A DNA stretch of 64,000 nucleotides from Saccharum officinarum (lineage: Eukaryota; Streptophyta; Magnoliopsida; Poales; Poaceae): assembly GCA_020631735.1 (NCBI GenBank), contig CM036158.1, positions 82,347,914-82,411,913 of the forward strand, in the 5' to 3' direction. Positions 44,149 to 57,614 of the stretch are shown one piece after another (within the stretch, counting starts at the first letter, position 1; each line of letters begins with the position of its first letter). The notes under the pieces are model-generated. The model worked only from the letters and a program-made list of their open reading frames with translations. It did not search any database and had not been told where the DNA came from. The position numbers were made by a program, and so were the translations under genes.

Positions 44149-45665
44149 TTTAATCATAAGTGACTAAGAGTCTGTGTGAAAGGGCTCCAGCTCCTTTAAA
44201 AAAAATTCGGCATCCTCTCGTGGAGCTAAAGCACTTTGTAAAAGACATTCGGTAAAATGGCTTTGCTAGGTATTTTTGAGAGAAGACGGTGGCGGTAGAA
44301 ACTAAGACCCTATTCTGGCGTACTCAAAATGAAATAGGAGCCGATGAAACCACTATTTTTAACCAGCTTAATCAGCTCTGACTCCTCCACGCACTGTGGT
44401 AAGGAACCGGAGCTATTTGAACCGTGCAAAACATGGGCTAAATTTTTTGGTCTCCAGCTCCTAGTTTAAAAAAGGTTTCGACACTTTGGTGGCTTTAAAG
44501 GTGAAATCATTTTTAACCCGTTTGGCTAGTCTTTTTGAGAAATCGGAGTCAAAGGTCTTTTAGAAGCTTTATCAAAAGAGCCCTAATATTACGCCGACCT
44601 CTTAAATTTGCTTTGAGACCGGTGTTACTTTTTCTAGAAAAAGTTGTACAAGAGATATAGAAACGTGGACAATTAGAGCAAGTACAATAATAATCTAAAT
44701 AGTCAAGCAATGTTGATGTGGCGGAGAGAAGTAAGGAGAGAGATGAAAGCTTGGCTCTTATGCAAGCAACAAGGTGGACCGAGAGCCTATGACATGGCAT
44801 GGACAACCATAAAGTGAATGCGAGGAGTATTTAAAAAAAGAGAAGGAGAGATATGAGTAAAAGTAGCAATAAAAAAGTTTTTCATAGACAAACGAAAGAC
44901 AACTATTGTATATAGTTTGGCTCTTAGGGCCTGTTTGTTTAGGCTTCGTGGGACCTTTTATGCCTCAGTTTTTGGTCCTTTCAAAAACCAAAAGGCAAAA
45001 ACTCATTATAGTGAGCTTTTGATTTTTTTGGCTTATGAGAGCTATTTGGCTTTCTATAATTAAACAAAGTCAAATATTTTGGGTATATAATATAACCTAG
45101 ATAAATCCAAAAAATACACCATACATACACAAATTATTTTCAATAGTTAAACAAAGCGAAGTGTTTAAGTATCTAATGTGACCCACACATACAAAATCAT
45201 AGAAATAAAAAAGGAAAATGAATGTAAAAAAGATATAAACAGAAAACGAAAATAAAATACAAAATAAAAGAAAAAACAAAAACACTGCATCAAATAGAAA
45301 CTTACACCACGTATCCACCTTCATCTCCGTCATGCACAGTAAACAGTCGGTCACCTTTTGTTTAGCATTTAAACGGTTTAGATGGTGTTTAAACGGATTC
45401 AAACGGTTCTACATAATATTACCATAATATGCATATTTTTTTACGTAAAATCCATTATTCTAGAATTTATACATATATTTGTGTAAGTTAAAATCAATTA
45501 TTTTCGTATGCATATATATTTATGCATGTGAAAAGGATCAAATATACATATTTATGCATGTAACAAATCAAGTGTACATATTTATGAATATAATTGGTAA
45601 GTATACAAATTTATACGTGTAAAACTCAACTAGATTTGCCTCATGTTCGCCTAAACGGCTCTTTG
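44149..45665. other. Intergenic, fragments of MITE-like sequence
   Basis: Segments 44160-44585 and 44660-44935 have partly inverted ends (GGGCTCCAGCTCC ... AGAGCCC; AGAGCAAGTACAATA ... TATTGTATATAGTTTGGCTC) and are probably DNA-transposon derivatives. An AT-rich region with repeated TACATATTTATG motifs follows at 45475-45630. No gene is supported. Confidence 0.4.
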
Positions 45666-48600
45666 TGTAACACCCCAGGTGTTTGTCACTCACTAAGAAG
45701 TGGGTTGAGCTCAAACATGATAGATTAAGTGGAGATGACGATGACAAGGTCAACCTATGGAGATGAGCCTAACCTAAAGTTGGAGGTTGCACCATTACTT
45801 TACATATAGGCTCCTTTTCAAGATATATGCTTGGGTGGTGTTATTGCAATATCTTCAGGTGTCTCACCTTAGTACCTATCTATATTGATCCCTGGAAAAA
45901 TTTCATAAAGTTTGGAATAAAAAATTCACATGAAATGATAAGTTCTATTCCTATTAGAATTTGCATCATTAAGTGAATGGAATTATAGACCATTCACCAA
46001 ACCTTGTAACTTTGCCCAAATGACTCTAGATGAACTCTACAACAAAAGTCATGAATGGTTCATGTTGAGCAAATGTCAAGAAAATGCCCCGATTGGCCTA
46101 AAACCCTAGTTTAGGCTTTATCGAGTTGCTACTTTAACCAAAGTGAACGTTTGACTTTTGTACCAGTTATGAGGTTTGACCTTAAAGAAAAGTTGTAGCT
46201 CATCTTGTGTGGAACAAACTTTGTTTAATGGTCAAGAGCTAGTTTGTCCTCTAACCTAGTCAAGTAGAGCTTCAAAGATTCAATAAAGTGCTGATTTGGA
46301 GCCCCAAGAAATTGGCTAAGTCAAAACTGTGTTTCAGTTTCAAGTACCCTAGTTGTGAGTCTTGTATCTTCCTAACCAAGCAGAATCAGTCCATGATCCT
46401 TTAATAAAAGATGTAGTTTAGTTTATGTGTTGCAACCTTTGTTTAAGGACCTAGGTCTAAATCTATCCTTAAGTTTGTCAAACAGAGGCTTGAAGTTTGA
46501 ATGTTCTACAGTTTTCATACTTGAAAATATTCTAAGTCTAGAATCCATAGTCATCGATGTTGGCATGCCGCGTTCTCATGTTTTCGCTAAACAACTTAAG
46601 TTGAGGCAAATACAAAAGTTGGAGCTTACTTGATGGGGAAGAACATACGAGAAGTTGGCACCAGTTGCATTTCATGTTGACCCTTAATTTGGATAGTTGC
46701 TCATTGTTATTAAAGTGTTGACAGTACAAACTTTGGAGCTAATTACCTCCTAATCTAGAGCCCTAATGCATATGGTCCCTTAATCAAAGTTGTAGAGCAT
46801 TATCAACATAACAAACTTCGTATTGGGCCCATGTCCAAATTTGGCCCAGATCTAGCCCAGAAACGGCCTCCAAGACGCCCTGAACTGTGCCCGCCACCTG
46901 TTCGACAGTTGTCCCCTTAGGGGAGGGCGTGGCGGCCATGCACCAGTGCGTCTCCACCATGGACGCCACGCGTCCTCCTCTCTGCCACGTTCCTGCACCT
47001 CGCTCGGCGTGGTGGAGCACCAGAGCGACCAGCCCGAGCTCCTCCATTCTCCTCACTCGCCTCGCCTCCTCGCTCCCATTCCCTCCGCACACGCGCGCAG
47101 AGCGCGGCCGCGCCATGGCCGGGCCGGCAGAGCTCCAGGGCCGCCATCATTCCTTCGGCTCCAGTCTTCCTCCACCCGAGCCGACTACACCACCACCTCC
47201 GCCTCTCCTTGATGCACCCACTGCACCCATCCCCGGCCGCTCCTCGCCACCTTGTCATACGGCCGTCGATGCCTTGTCCGCCGCCGATGGGGTAGCACAC
47301 GGCCAGGAGGCTAGGGACCACCTCTAGCCAAGCCATGGCTGCTCATGGATGTGCCCGGGCCCGTGGATGCTCCCCGCCACTTCTCCTCCATCGTCATCGA
47401 CCACCACGCCGGAAATCGACCGTTTTTCGATGCCTCTGCTCCGTTCCCTTCTCCGGCCACCGCGAACACGATCGAGCTGCCACCGGCCGTGCTTGGTCGA
47501 GCCGACGCTGCCCATGCACGCACGCGGGCCTCCTCGCCACCTCCTCTGCTTTCACTGGCGGTTTGAGGAAGGAGACTGTCTCCCTCTGTGTCCCTCTCTC
47601 TCTTTGTATGGCAAGCGAACCCAAAGGTGCAGCGGGTCTCACAAGTCAGCGTTAAGGGTGACAGAGAGTGGGTACTGAATCGGGTGCACCTAGCAAATTA
47701 AGTTAGGGTTGGTTTATTCTGAATTTGAATTCCAAATTGGTGTTAATCTTTGAAAATCCATATCTCTTGATGGGAAAGTCCAAAAATAGCAAATGTGGAC
47801 TTTTTGGAATCCTTGTGAAATTGTATAAGCAGTAGAATCATAAAATGTTACTTGTTTGTAGAAAATTTCTGATGTTTTGATTTAAGTTGGAAAAGAGCTC
47901 TAAAAATGCCTTAAACATTGACCAAAGCAAGATCTGGAGTTTTAGATATCCAAAAATAGTGATTCTTGTTCTGTTAATCTTGTGATAACATGTAATAACT
48001 AATAAAAATATTAAACCTATTAGTTGTTCACTGTTTTCTTAGGGTTTTGATTTAATCTTGCTAATTAGACATTTCTTGCATATGTTGTTTGGGAAATTCA
48101 TAACTGATGCTATGATGCTCCAAATAATATGAAATTTTTATGGTAGTCTTATCATACTATGTATGTACTGTGGTATAAATTTCATGGTCATTGTTTACTT
48201 TATGGTCAAGTAATTGATTTCCCTTGTTTACGGCTTGATAACTAGCTTATAAATAATATATAAATGATAAAATGGAAAATGTTGTTCCATTACCTTAGTA
48301 TGATGTTGCTCTATCATGTTGATTCATACTATGGCCCTGTGTTCATAGAAAATATTGAGTTTTAGGTTTAACTTGCTCTGACATGATTTATTGCAATAGC
48401 TATTTGTCTTTTTCATAGAGGTTGATATACATGTCCAAATGGCTTGAAATTTGGACGGTAGACTTTTGGGAGCATATGTGGGCCACTGTAATTTTGGTAG
48501 GATTTATTATGCAATTTTGATAGGTGTTCATAATTCTACCTAATTATCTAGGTAAATTAAGAAATGTATTAAAATTGTTTATTTAGCAATGGACATTATG

Positions 48601-49998
48601 TTTTCTGGTGTTCATTAGTCATGTGTGAAATGTTGGTAAAGTTGATTTTGCACAATTATATGTTTGCAACATAAGTTAATAATTATTTCTTGCAAATGAG
48701 GTTTCTGGACAGATCTGAAAACTTGGCAAAGTTCTTCATGATAATGTGTTTTGTTGTGAAACTTGTTTATACAAAAGTTGTAGATAATTCATGTATCTAG
48801 CTGCTGTTAAAATTTGGTATATTTAGCTAAGTAATTTTTGAGTTATAGCTAGTTAAAGTCAGATCCTAGATTTGGTTGCTCTCTGTTTGGAGCAGACCAG
48901 ATTCTATAGTTTTATCTTTTTGACCTATTTAACTTGGGAATCAGGCTTAGTTGATATTTCATGAATAGTAGACAATTTCATAAGCTTTCTAGATTATCAT
49001 CTTGCATGTCATTTGGAATTGTGTAGCTCCTGGAATAATGTTATTTATGGATTGTTCGTGCTGATTGCAAATCTAAACTTTTCTGTTAAGCATAGTTTGA
49101 GTTACATAAGTATGTTAGTGTTGATACTTGATACTTGGGTTAGTACCCTGTGATCTTATAAGGCTTGTGTCTTGATTGATGTGCTTGTCATCTTCCATGT
49201 TACGTCTTAGTGAGGATCAAGTTATTTAGCTCTAGGTGCTTATGAGAACCTGTATATGCTTGCATGATTGCTATATTTATTGCACTTCTATGCATTCACA
49301 CATATGTATTGTTGCACCTCATATAGGTACGCTAGTAGAAATATGTAAAGGATGTGGCATTGGAGCCAAACCCGAAGACGGTGTTTGGTGGATCCATCCC
49401 GAAGATAGAAGGATCGGACAAGTGCTAGATTGGAGGGAATGCTCGACAAGCAAGTTTCTTCTGACAAACTCTGACTTGAGTCGGACCCTAGGCAAGTCCC
49501 GGAGCATTATAAACCTCCTACTTTTAAAGCAATTAATTTTATATATGTTATAAGTATTGTTGCATTAAGTGGTATGAGTTTGTTGGAACCCCTTGCTGCA
49601 TTATATCATTACTTGTCCAGATATATGAATCCTTGAATACTACATAGACTAGAATCGAGTAGATGCTTAGTCCTGCTTTAAGCGGTAGAAGTCAGGTAAT
49701 TTTCTATCACCTGCGAGATGTAGGGATATTCATATATGGCACGGTTAGCTATATTTGCTATCGTGAAAAAGAACCATGTGTTAATAAAATGAAATGAGAC
49801 CGGGTGGGATGACGATAGTGAAGCAACAAGGCATAGAAGTCTTGGGTGTGGATCTGTCCCCGTCTGAGTCGTTTAAGGACTGATTCGATGTACGTCCTTG
49901 AGTCATGTTGAACGCAGTCTAACACTTAGTTGGCCGGATAAATCGTTCCGACCACGAAGCCGAGTAATACAGTTCAGGCCAGGAATCGAAGGGTAGGT
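45666..49998 (+). mobile_element. LTR-like block (probable solo LTR, gypsy type)
   Basis: It starts TGTAACACCCC, the typical start of a class of long grass LTRs. No gag, pol or primer-binding site was found. A GC-rich island (46860-47670) sits in otherwise AT-rich sequence, as in some long LTRs. Its open frames are on both strands and show no domains. The right end is uncertain: I placed it where the sequence changes to repeats of TTTTCCCTATTTTTTTACTA (about 49998). No target duplication was identified. Confidence 0.45.
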
Positions 49999-50065
49999 CG
50001 CATTTTCCCTATTTTTTTACTATTACGCTTAGGCCGTTTAGACCATTTTCCCTATTTTTTTACTA
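49999..50065. repeat. 45-bp tandem repeat
   Basis: ATTTTCCCTATTTTTTTACT occurs twice with a 45-bp period just after the LTR-like block. Confidence 0.7.
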
Positions 50066-50650
50066 TTTAAACTGTCAACCGCTTAATTTTAGTTTACCGC
50101 CGTTTACCGTTTAGCGGCAGTTTAACCGGCCTAAAGGCGAACACCACGCACGTACATGCAGTTGCGAGGCTTAATAAAGATTAACGGTCCAATGAGAATC
50201 GTAATTGGAGAGGACCCTTAGGAACGAGACGACATCACGATGGTACGGTTCGAGTGTGATGATAGGTAACGTACAATATCTCATGAATACTACGTAAATA
50301 CTCAAAAATAATGATGGGATATTCTATCTGTATTGCATAAATATTGTAAAATACATCATAGAACATCATATGTACTACGTGAACATCACATGTATCTCAC
50401 AAAATATAGGAAATAAAAATAAAATAATTAATAGTTAATTATAGTGAAACTCTAAAGAATAAAAGGGAAATACAAAATAAACCAAAAAATGCTAGGAAAT
50501 ATATAGAAATAATAATAAAATATATTAGTAACTTAAATATAAAAATATAAAACAAATATAAAACAAAACATAAAGGAAAAATAAAAATGAAAAACAATTA
50601 ATAGAGAAAAGTAGAAAGAAGTGTTGCATGACAACTTTGACGAGGGTTTT

Positions 50651-51556
50651 GCTAATGTGGCACCACGTTAGAGGAGGTAAGTCGAACGAGATTGTAAGTT
50701 TAAAGAGGTAAATAAGACTCGAAATATTTTTATAAAGAATGTCTAAAAATTAATAAAAATTAAAAAACTGTTGAAATATACTTTTTACATGGGAAAAAGT
50801 GCAATTAAAAATCCTAAACCTGGTTTAATCTTGAAAATTCATAAAAAATATTTTAGCTCAAAAAATTATGAGACATGTTTTGGATTTTTCTAAAATCATG
50901 CTCTATGTTATGGTGCCTAGCTTGAAATTATTTGAATCTTTTATGAACTCATTTTGGTGCTTATGTTCTAGTAGAGGCTCCCGTATCTATTATAATTATT
51001 AGTCGATATTGATCATTACTACGCAGAAGCGCCAGTGAAGCATTGTCAGGACCGTAGTGGGCACTGGTCCACTGTCCTATATAATTTTTCAAAGTAGTTG
51101 TGTTAAACTACGTGACAGCATGCACCTTTTGTTTAATATACTTAATTAAAATTTACAAGCTATTAAATTTTATTAAGTTTACTGCAATGAATTATGAAGC
51201 ATAACAAGATACAAAAATCTAGATGGTAGCGCATGGGTCATGATATTTGTACAGATAGAATCAAGTGACGTAAGCAAGATATTTCAAGTTAGAAACCACA
51301 GCATAGAGCATGGTTTTAGAAAAAAAAAATCCTAAAACTAGTTTCATAATTTTTCAAGCTAAATCAAGTTTTCTTTGATTTTTTTTTAAAATTAAACCAG
51401 GTTTTAGGATTTTTAAATATATTATTTTTCATGTAATAATATATTTGAATAATTTTTAGTTTTTAGATATTTTTATAAAAATATTTGTATTCTAATTTAC
51501 CTTCTCAAACTTTTAACTTAGTCAAATTTACCTCCTTTGAGGTGGTGCCACGTCAA
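50651..51556. repeat. Large inverted repeat (~255-bp arms, ~395-bp loop)
   Basis: Arm 50651-50907 (GGCACCACGTTAGAGGAGGTAA ... ATCATGCTCTATG) is repeated in reverse complement at 51302-51556, with moderate divergence. Content such as AGGAGGTAAAT and AAATCCTAAACCTGG matches the MULE-like foldback family at 61533-62473. Confidence 0.75.
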
Positions 51557-51683
51557 CCAAACCACCACCGGATGAACGGTTTTTAAGAGTTGAGGAGGGT
51601 TAAAAAAACTGGTTTTGTACATGAGGGAGGAAAATCGGATTGAGAGCAATAATTGAGGAGGTAAATTGAACTTTTTTTCGAAA

Positions 51684-52858
51684 CTAGCAAATATGCCCGT
51701 GCGTTGCAACGGGAGAAAAAAAAATTAATAGAAAAATAAGTATATGAATGTTGCATATCTATTTGTGTTTTACCCTTTTGTTAAAATTTGAAAGCTATAG
51801 TTTATTTTATAATGATAATGACCATGACATCCATATAAGCTAATATTGATATTAATATCACAATATATCCTATTAAGTCTATATCGAATTAAAATACAGC
51901 TTCAATAGAATTTTTTTCACTATAAAGCACAAAAAATATTTATTCGTGATTATACCATAACTTTAACTATTCTAATTTGTTATTACAATTAGCAATGAGT
52001 TGCATCGTGTCAGAGATTGATATGTCTATTCTATTATTTATTTTTGATGCTAAAACATGTCATATTATAGATCTAATGCATAGACAATTTCACAAGGATT
52101 CCAAAAAAGTCTATATTTGTTATTTTATAAATTTTCTACGATTTACTATGAATTTCCAAAGATTCAGCCAGCTTTAAATGGAAAAACATAAAAAGAAAAG
52201 GCAAACACTTTCCCCTCGAATCCCCTGAACTTTTTGGTAAATGACGAAGCCCAAATCTGAAAAACTACTCTCTCTGGTTCTTTGCACCAGGAACCTGCAA
52301 AGAGTTTCTATTTGCATACGGCTCCTTCTTCGTTGGAACGGAGACGGAGCAGAGCGTCGGGCTTGGCCGGTGAGGGGATGGCAGTGCTAGGGCTCGCCCA
52401 AGCGCGCGTGCACCCGTGGAGGGGCTCAGCGCGGCCGGAGGCCTGCTGGGCGCCCAGGCCACGCGTCCATGTGGCTGCGGCGACAGCATGGCTTCGGGTC
52501 CGAGGCCCTCACCTTCGAACGACGAGCGACGGGGCTAGGTCGCCGTGGTGAAGGACGCGACGGTGGAGCTGTGGACGCGGTGGCTTGGCCGGGGAAGCAG
52601 CGGCGGCTACGCTACGCGGTCAAGACGGTGATGGCGACGGCGCTGCTCGGCTGCGGACGCGAGGGTGAACGAAGGAGGCGATGAGGCGAACACTGTGTAG
52701 TCCGATTTGGATTTGTAATTCTGTTCGGGGTAGGAGACATGAGCGAGGATGAATACGATACCTCATCATGTAACCTAGATACATGCTGGCAGACAGAAAA
52801 TTAGAGGGCGAAAACAAATTTGAGTGCAGAAATTTTCCCTTTTAAATATTAGGTACAG
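51684..52858 (-). mobile_element. Candidate Helitron on the minus strand; 3' terminus clear, 5' end tentative
   Basis: CTAG at 51684-51687, preceded by a host A, followed by the palindrome CCCGTGCGTTGCAACGGG at 51696-51713, is on the reverse strand an excellent grass Helitron 3' terminus. A possible 5' end is the reverse of ATTAGGTACAGA near 52848-52858, but the expected host T is missing. A GC-rich gene-like fragment at 52290-52690 lies inside and has no recognised domain. Confidence 0.55.
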
Positions 52859-52859
52859 A

Positions 52860-53297
52860 AAAAAGAAACGCAACTACCAACTACCTAAAAGCATCGATGA
52901 AGGCTGGTGTAATCTACAAACGTCTCTCGCTGGGCCACCGCCGTCATCCCCAGCCGTAGACGTGTGGGTCACGGCTCTCGCGCGTGGGCCGTCACGCTCG
53001 CTATCATTCAGCCCAACAACAATAGAGCTCCGACCCGTCGGACCCGATGATTCCGGATAGAAACTGGGACATCCTCTGCTTGGCCCACCTGTCAGATGGG
53101 ACTTCATAAGAAGAAGAGTCTCGCCTCGCGACTCCAACCAAAACCCCAGCTCCATCCATCCCACTCCGCGCCGCCGCACTCCTCTACACGCGCCGCCGCC
53201 ACCGCCACCGCCACCGCCACCACCACAACAGCGCGCAGGAATCCCTGCCTAATCCCTCGTTCTCGCAGACAGTTCCCGGCGTCCTATGTAAGAGAAG
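52860..53297 (+). promoter_or_regulatory. Promoter and 5' UTR region of eIF3b
   Basis: This segment lies directly upstream of the eIF3b start. It includes CT-rich and CCGCCA-repeat sequence (53190-53225), typical of leaders of plant housekeeping genes. No TATA box stands out, and the transcription start was not placed. Confidence 0.4.
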
Positions 53298-56200
53298 ATG
53301 GCGCTGGCAATCTCCATGGAGGGCATCGAGGCGCGGGCGCGGGAGCTCGGGGTGGACCTCTCCGCTGTCGATCTGGACTCCATCGCCCTCCCGGCCGGCG
53401 AGGACTTCGGCATCCTCAGGTAGACGCACGCGCCGCCTCACGTCGTGTCCCAATCAGTGACAGGCACCATCTTAGCGCGCTTAGTATGTGGTGGCCTTGG
53501 TTGCCCTAATTCTGCTTTTCCCAGATGCGAGGGTCTACGGTGGGATTTTGTAGGTTTCGTGCAATACTAGTGTGTTCTGTTGTAGGTCCCGGCAGCAGCT
53601 GATCTGCAGAGCAGATTTGAGCGTTTTTTTTTGCTTCCGTCGGGATTGACAGTCCTGTTCCGGTTGGACTGGTACTAGTGTTTTGTGGTTGCAAAAGACG
53701 TTTTTAGATTTTTGTGTTTTGTGGTGAGCGTCCATCTGACTCCTATTTATACACTTATTAGTCTGGCAAATACTAAAAGAATATGATATCCTTTAAAACC
53801 GTGTAGTGTTGATTTGCTGTTTGCAGCTACAAGCATTTATGCAGTTTTGTGCCGAATTGTTGATTGTATCCTTTAATATGCTGCTAGTATATTGTTATAG
53901 CTACTCATTTTGTGCAGTAAGCATAGTTCACGAAATTGTAGGCTAGCTACGTGAAGGTTAATGAGGTGCAGTAATACCAATCTTGCATAGACAGTACCTT
54001 CGCTTGCCACCACGATGAGAATCTCCCTGTTCGCTAGAGCTACTTTTCAGCCATAGAACAGTGTTTTCCTCTCACAACATTTCAGCATAAGCATCAGCAT
54101 AAGCCAAATTTCAGCATAAGCGAACAGGGTGAATGTAAATCTTTAGTGCTCTGAGATATGCATTTAGTATGAATGACTTGCATATGATTTTCTGGGTTAC
54201 AGTATTCTTGATTTGTTTTCAGTGTTGCTTATTGCTATTTGCTTATAATATTCTTACAATTTGCAGTGATGACGAGGAGGTACTTCGTAGTGAGGATCCT
54301 CCAGAACTTGAAATGGGTTTATCCAACATTATTGTCGTGGACAATCTGCCAGTCGTTCCTCCAGAAAAGTTTGAGAAGCTTGAGAATGTCATACGCAAGA
54401 TCTACAGCCAAATTGGTGTGATAAAAGAAAATGGTCTATGGATGCCTGTAAACCCAGAGACAAAGAAGACATATGGCTACTGTTTCATTGAGTATAATAC
54501 CCCTCAGGTAGTTTACTTGTTGGTTGCGTTTTCTTCTTAGTTCTTACCTGCCCAATGAAACAATGACCAATGGTTTGATTATGTTATCTTTTCAATTCAT
54601 CACTGGCCGGCCATTGCCACCATTCTTGTAGTTTGAGTGATGCCTTAGTGTTGGTCGTTCTATCCAAACATGCCAGCATATGCTTTTGGAATGCCTGCAT
54701 AAACAAACATCTATGAAAATGTTTTGATAATTTGAACTTCATTATTTGTAGTCCACCGTGTTTGCTTTTGCCTCCTTCAATTATTTTGAATTCCATTAAA
54801 TTATGCATCCTGTTGGTGAGTTGACGCAGAAATAGGTCTCCTTATTGCCAGTTACTTAATATGTAACTGTGTTTTTTTAGCAGGAAGCTGAGCTGGCTAG
54901 GGAAAAAACCAATGGGTACAAACTCGACAAGTCTCACATCTTCGCAGTTAACTTGCTTGATGATTTTGAGAAGTACATGAAAGTTCCTGACACATGGACC
55001 CCCGCTGAAATTAAGCCATACACTGCTGGAGTAAGTTTTTTCCTTCTACTCCCTGGATGGCTACTTCTGTTTAGTACTCAATTTTTTGAAGCAGCTAAGT
55101 TTGTCGTGCAACACTGCTTAATATCTTGATTCTGCATCTCAGGAAAATCTTCTGAAGTGGCTAACTGATGAAAAGGCCCGAGACCAATTTGTCATTCGTG
55201 CTGGCACACTAACTGAAGTTTATTGGAATGATGCAAGAAAGCTAGCTCCTGAGCTTGTGTTTCAAAAGCAGGTACTTCATTTTCTTGCACTTGTTGCTAC
55301 AATTGATTAAAGGTTAAGTTCATGGTCTGCTACTTCAGTTAGTAGAATAAAATCCATATAGGTACTTATCCTTCTGTTTTACTCCATTTTCTTTCCAGTA
55401 CTGGACAGATAGTTTCATTCAGTGGTCCCCTCTGGGAACCTACTTGGCAACGGTTCATAGGCAGGGATCGCAGGTGTGGGGCGGTGAAAATGGCTTCGAG
55501 CGTTTGATGCGTTTTGCTCATCCCATGGTACTGGTTTTCACCATGCTGAACTGTATCCAATGTTTGAATGTTTAATGTTCTAGCTGACAGTGGCTTGTAA
55601 CAGGTGAAACTGATTGACTTCTCTCCTGGCGAGAGATATTTGGTCACATACAGCAGCCATGAGCCCAGCAACCCTAGAGACACACATGTAAGATATTGTC
55701 ACATTTATACTCTGCTCATAGCTTTTCTTTCTTCTTTTTTTTCTTATATAAGAAATAGCTTTTCCTTTCTGACTAACCACTATTAATCTTGTAGAGGGTT
55801 GTGCTGAATATCTTTGATGTAAGGACTGGGAAGGTGATGCGAGACTTTAAGGGAAGCGCTGATGATTATACTACTGGCGGGAATATTGGGGTTTCTGGTG
55901 TTTCATGGCCTATTTTCAGGTGAAAGCACAAGTGCTTTGTTTGTCAATTGCTGCATAAATGTTTTCTTAAGTTATCCCAGTTGTGGATGCTTACTATATT
56001 TTTACATGTTCAAAGGTGGGGTGGTGGAAAGGACGACAAATATTTTGCGAGGCTTGGGAAGAATATAATATCTGTCTATGAAACCAATACATTCTCCCTT
56101 CTTGATAAAAAGTCATTGAAGGTAGAAAATGTAGTGGACTTCAGCTGGTCTCCCACTGATCCTATCATATCTCTGTTCGTGCCTGAAATGGGTGGTGGAA

Positions 56201-57614
56201 ATCAGCCTGCGAGGGTGAGCATAAATTTGTGGAACAGATACCTCTTATAACATGTTTATTCAATATTTAATGATGAAGGCTAAAATTGATCTTTCTATTG
56301 AAAGGTGAGTCTAGTGCAAATCCCTGGCAAAGAGGAGCTGCGACAGAAAAACCTTTTCAGTGTCAGTGATTGCAAAATGTATTGGCAGAACAATGGAGAA
56401 TATCTTGCTGTTCAAGTTGATAGATACACAAAAACAAAAAAGAGCACCTACACTGGGTTTGAGCTGTTTAGAATTAAGGAGAGGGATATCCCAATTGAGG
56501 TCCTTGAACTCGAGAACAAGAATGACAAGATCATTGCATTTGCATGGGAACCTAAAGGACATCGCTTTGCTATCATTCATGGTGATGGCCCTAGGCCTGA
56601 TGTTAGCTTCTACACCATGCGAACAGCCAATAACACTAGCCGTGTGTCCAAGCTCACAACCCTCAAGGCCAAGCAAGCTAATGCTTTGTACTGGTCTCCT
56701 GCTGGGCGCTTCATTGTTCTTGCTGGACTGAAGGGTTTCAACGGACAGCTGGAATTCTACAATGTTGATGAACTGGAGACAATGGCAACTGGAGAGCATT
56801 TTATGGCAACGGATATCATGTGGGATCCAACTGGGAGGTGAGCTAGATTGCACTTACTGACATTGGTATTACATAATATAGCTAAAAATACCTAATCAAG
56901 TTGACACTTGCAGATTACCCTTCTGTTAATTCCATGCACATTTGTAATGCATAAAGTTGTATATTTCTAAATTTTGGTCACAGTTAGTAGTGATACTGTG
57001 TCTTGAGTACCCATAGCGCTAATAAGTTAAATGTACTGTAATAATTTTGCAACTCCTTTTGTTCAGATATCTCGCGACTGCAGTTACCTCAGTTCATGAA
57101 ATGGAGAACGGCTTTCAAATATGGTCCTTCAATGGCAAACATCTTTACAAGGTGTCAAAGGATCATTTCTATCAGGTAAATGTTCAATCACTCTCCTTTT
57201 GGACGCAGTTCAATGATATACAATTGTCTTATGTGGTAATGTATCTTTTGCATGGACTGAATGGTACAGTTCATATGGCGCCCGAGACCGCCCTCACTAC
57301 TGACCCCTGAGAAGGAAGAAGAGATCTCAAGGAACCTGAAGAAGTACAGCAAGAAGTATGAACAAGAGGACCAGGACGCATTCAACCAGTTGAGCGAGCA
57401 GGACCGGAAGAGGCGGACACAGCTTCAGGAAGAATGGGACTCATGGGTTGCCAAGTGGAAGCAGATGCATGAGGAGGAGCGCGCTTACAGGATGGAGCTC
57501 AGGGATGGGGAGGCCAGTGACGAGGAGGAAGAGTATGAGGCCAAGGAAGTTGAGGTGGAGGAAGTCGTTGATGTCCATCAAGAAGTTCTTGCATTCGACC
57601 TAGATCAGGAGTGA
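53298..57614 (+). CDS. eIF3b: Eukaryotic translation initiation factor 3 subunit B
   Basis: There are eleven exons with GT-AG borders and continuous phase: 53298-53419, 54267-54507, 54884-55030, 55143-55271, 55399-55527, 55604-55687, 55795-55919, 56016-56214, 56305-56837, 57067-57175 and 57270-57614. Together they encode 720 residues, the usual plant length. eIF3b is the scaffold of the eIF3 complex that recruits mRNA to the 40S ribosome in the cytosol. The N-terminus is acidic. An RRM begins at about residue 61 with NIIVVDNLPVV and ends with the RNP1-like YGYCFIEY. A nine-bladed WD-type propeller follows (FIQWSPLGTYLATVH, VDFSWSPTDPIIS, IAFAWEPKGHRFAII, LYWSPAGRFIVLAG, DIMWDPTGRYLAT). A basic and acidic coiled C-terminus (KEEEISRNLKKYSKKYEQED) binds eIF3g/i. 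No stop or frameshift is present. Exon 3 has an alternative TAGCAG acceptor. A short MITE lies in intron 1. Confidence 0.97.
54025..54129. mobile_element. Short MITE in intron 1 of eIF3b (105 bp)
   Basis: The perfect terminal inverted repeat CCCTGTTCGC / GCGAACAGGG bounds it, with CAGCATAAG repeats inside. Related sequences occur at 34040-34130, 35160-35390 and 63181-63308. Confidence 0.75.

Noticed and set aside
46887..47678. Several long frames on both strands at 46.9-47.7 kb
   Set aside because: They overlap in opposite directions, have no domains, and lie in a GC-rich island of the LTR-like block.
45666..49998. Complete LTR retrotransposon
   Set aside because: No second LTR, primer-binding site, polypurine tract or gag/pol was found, and no matching target duplication. 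Only a solo LTR-like block is claimed.
56311..56853. 180-codon minus-strand frame
   Set aside because: Antisense shadow of the largest eIF3b exon.
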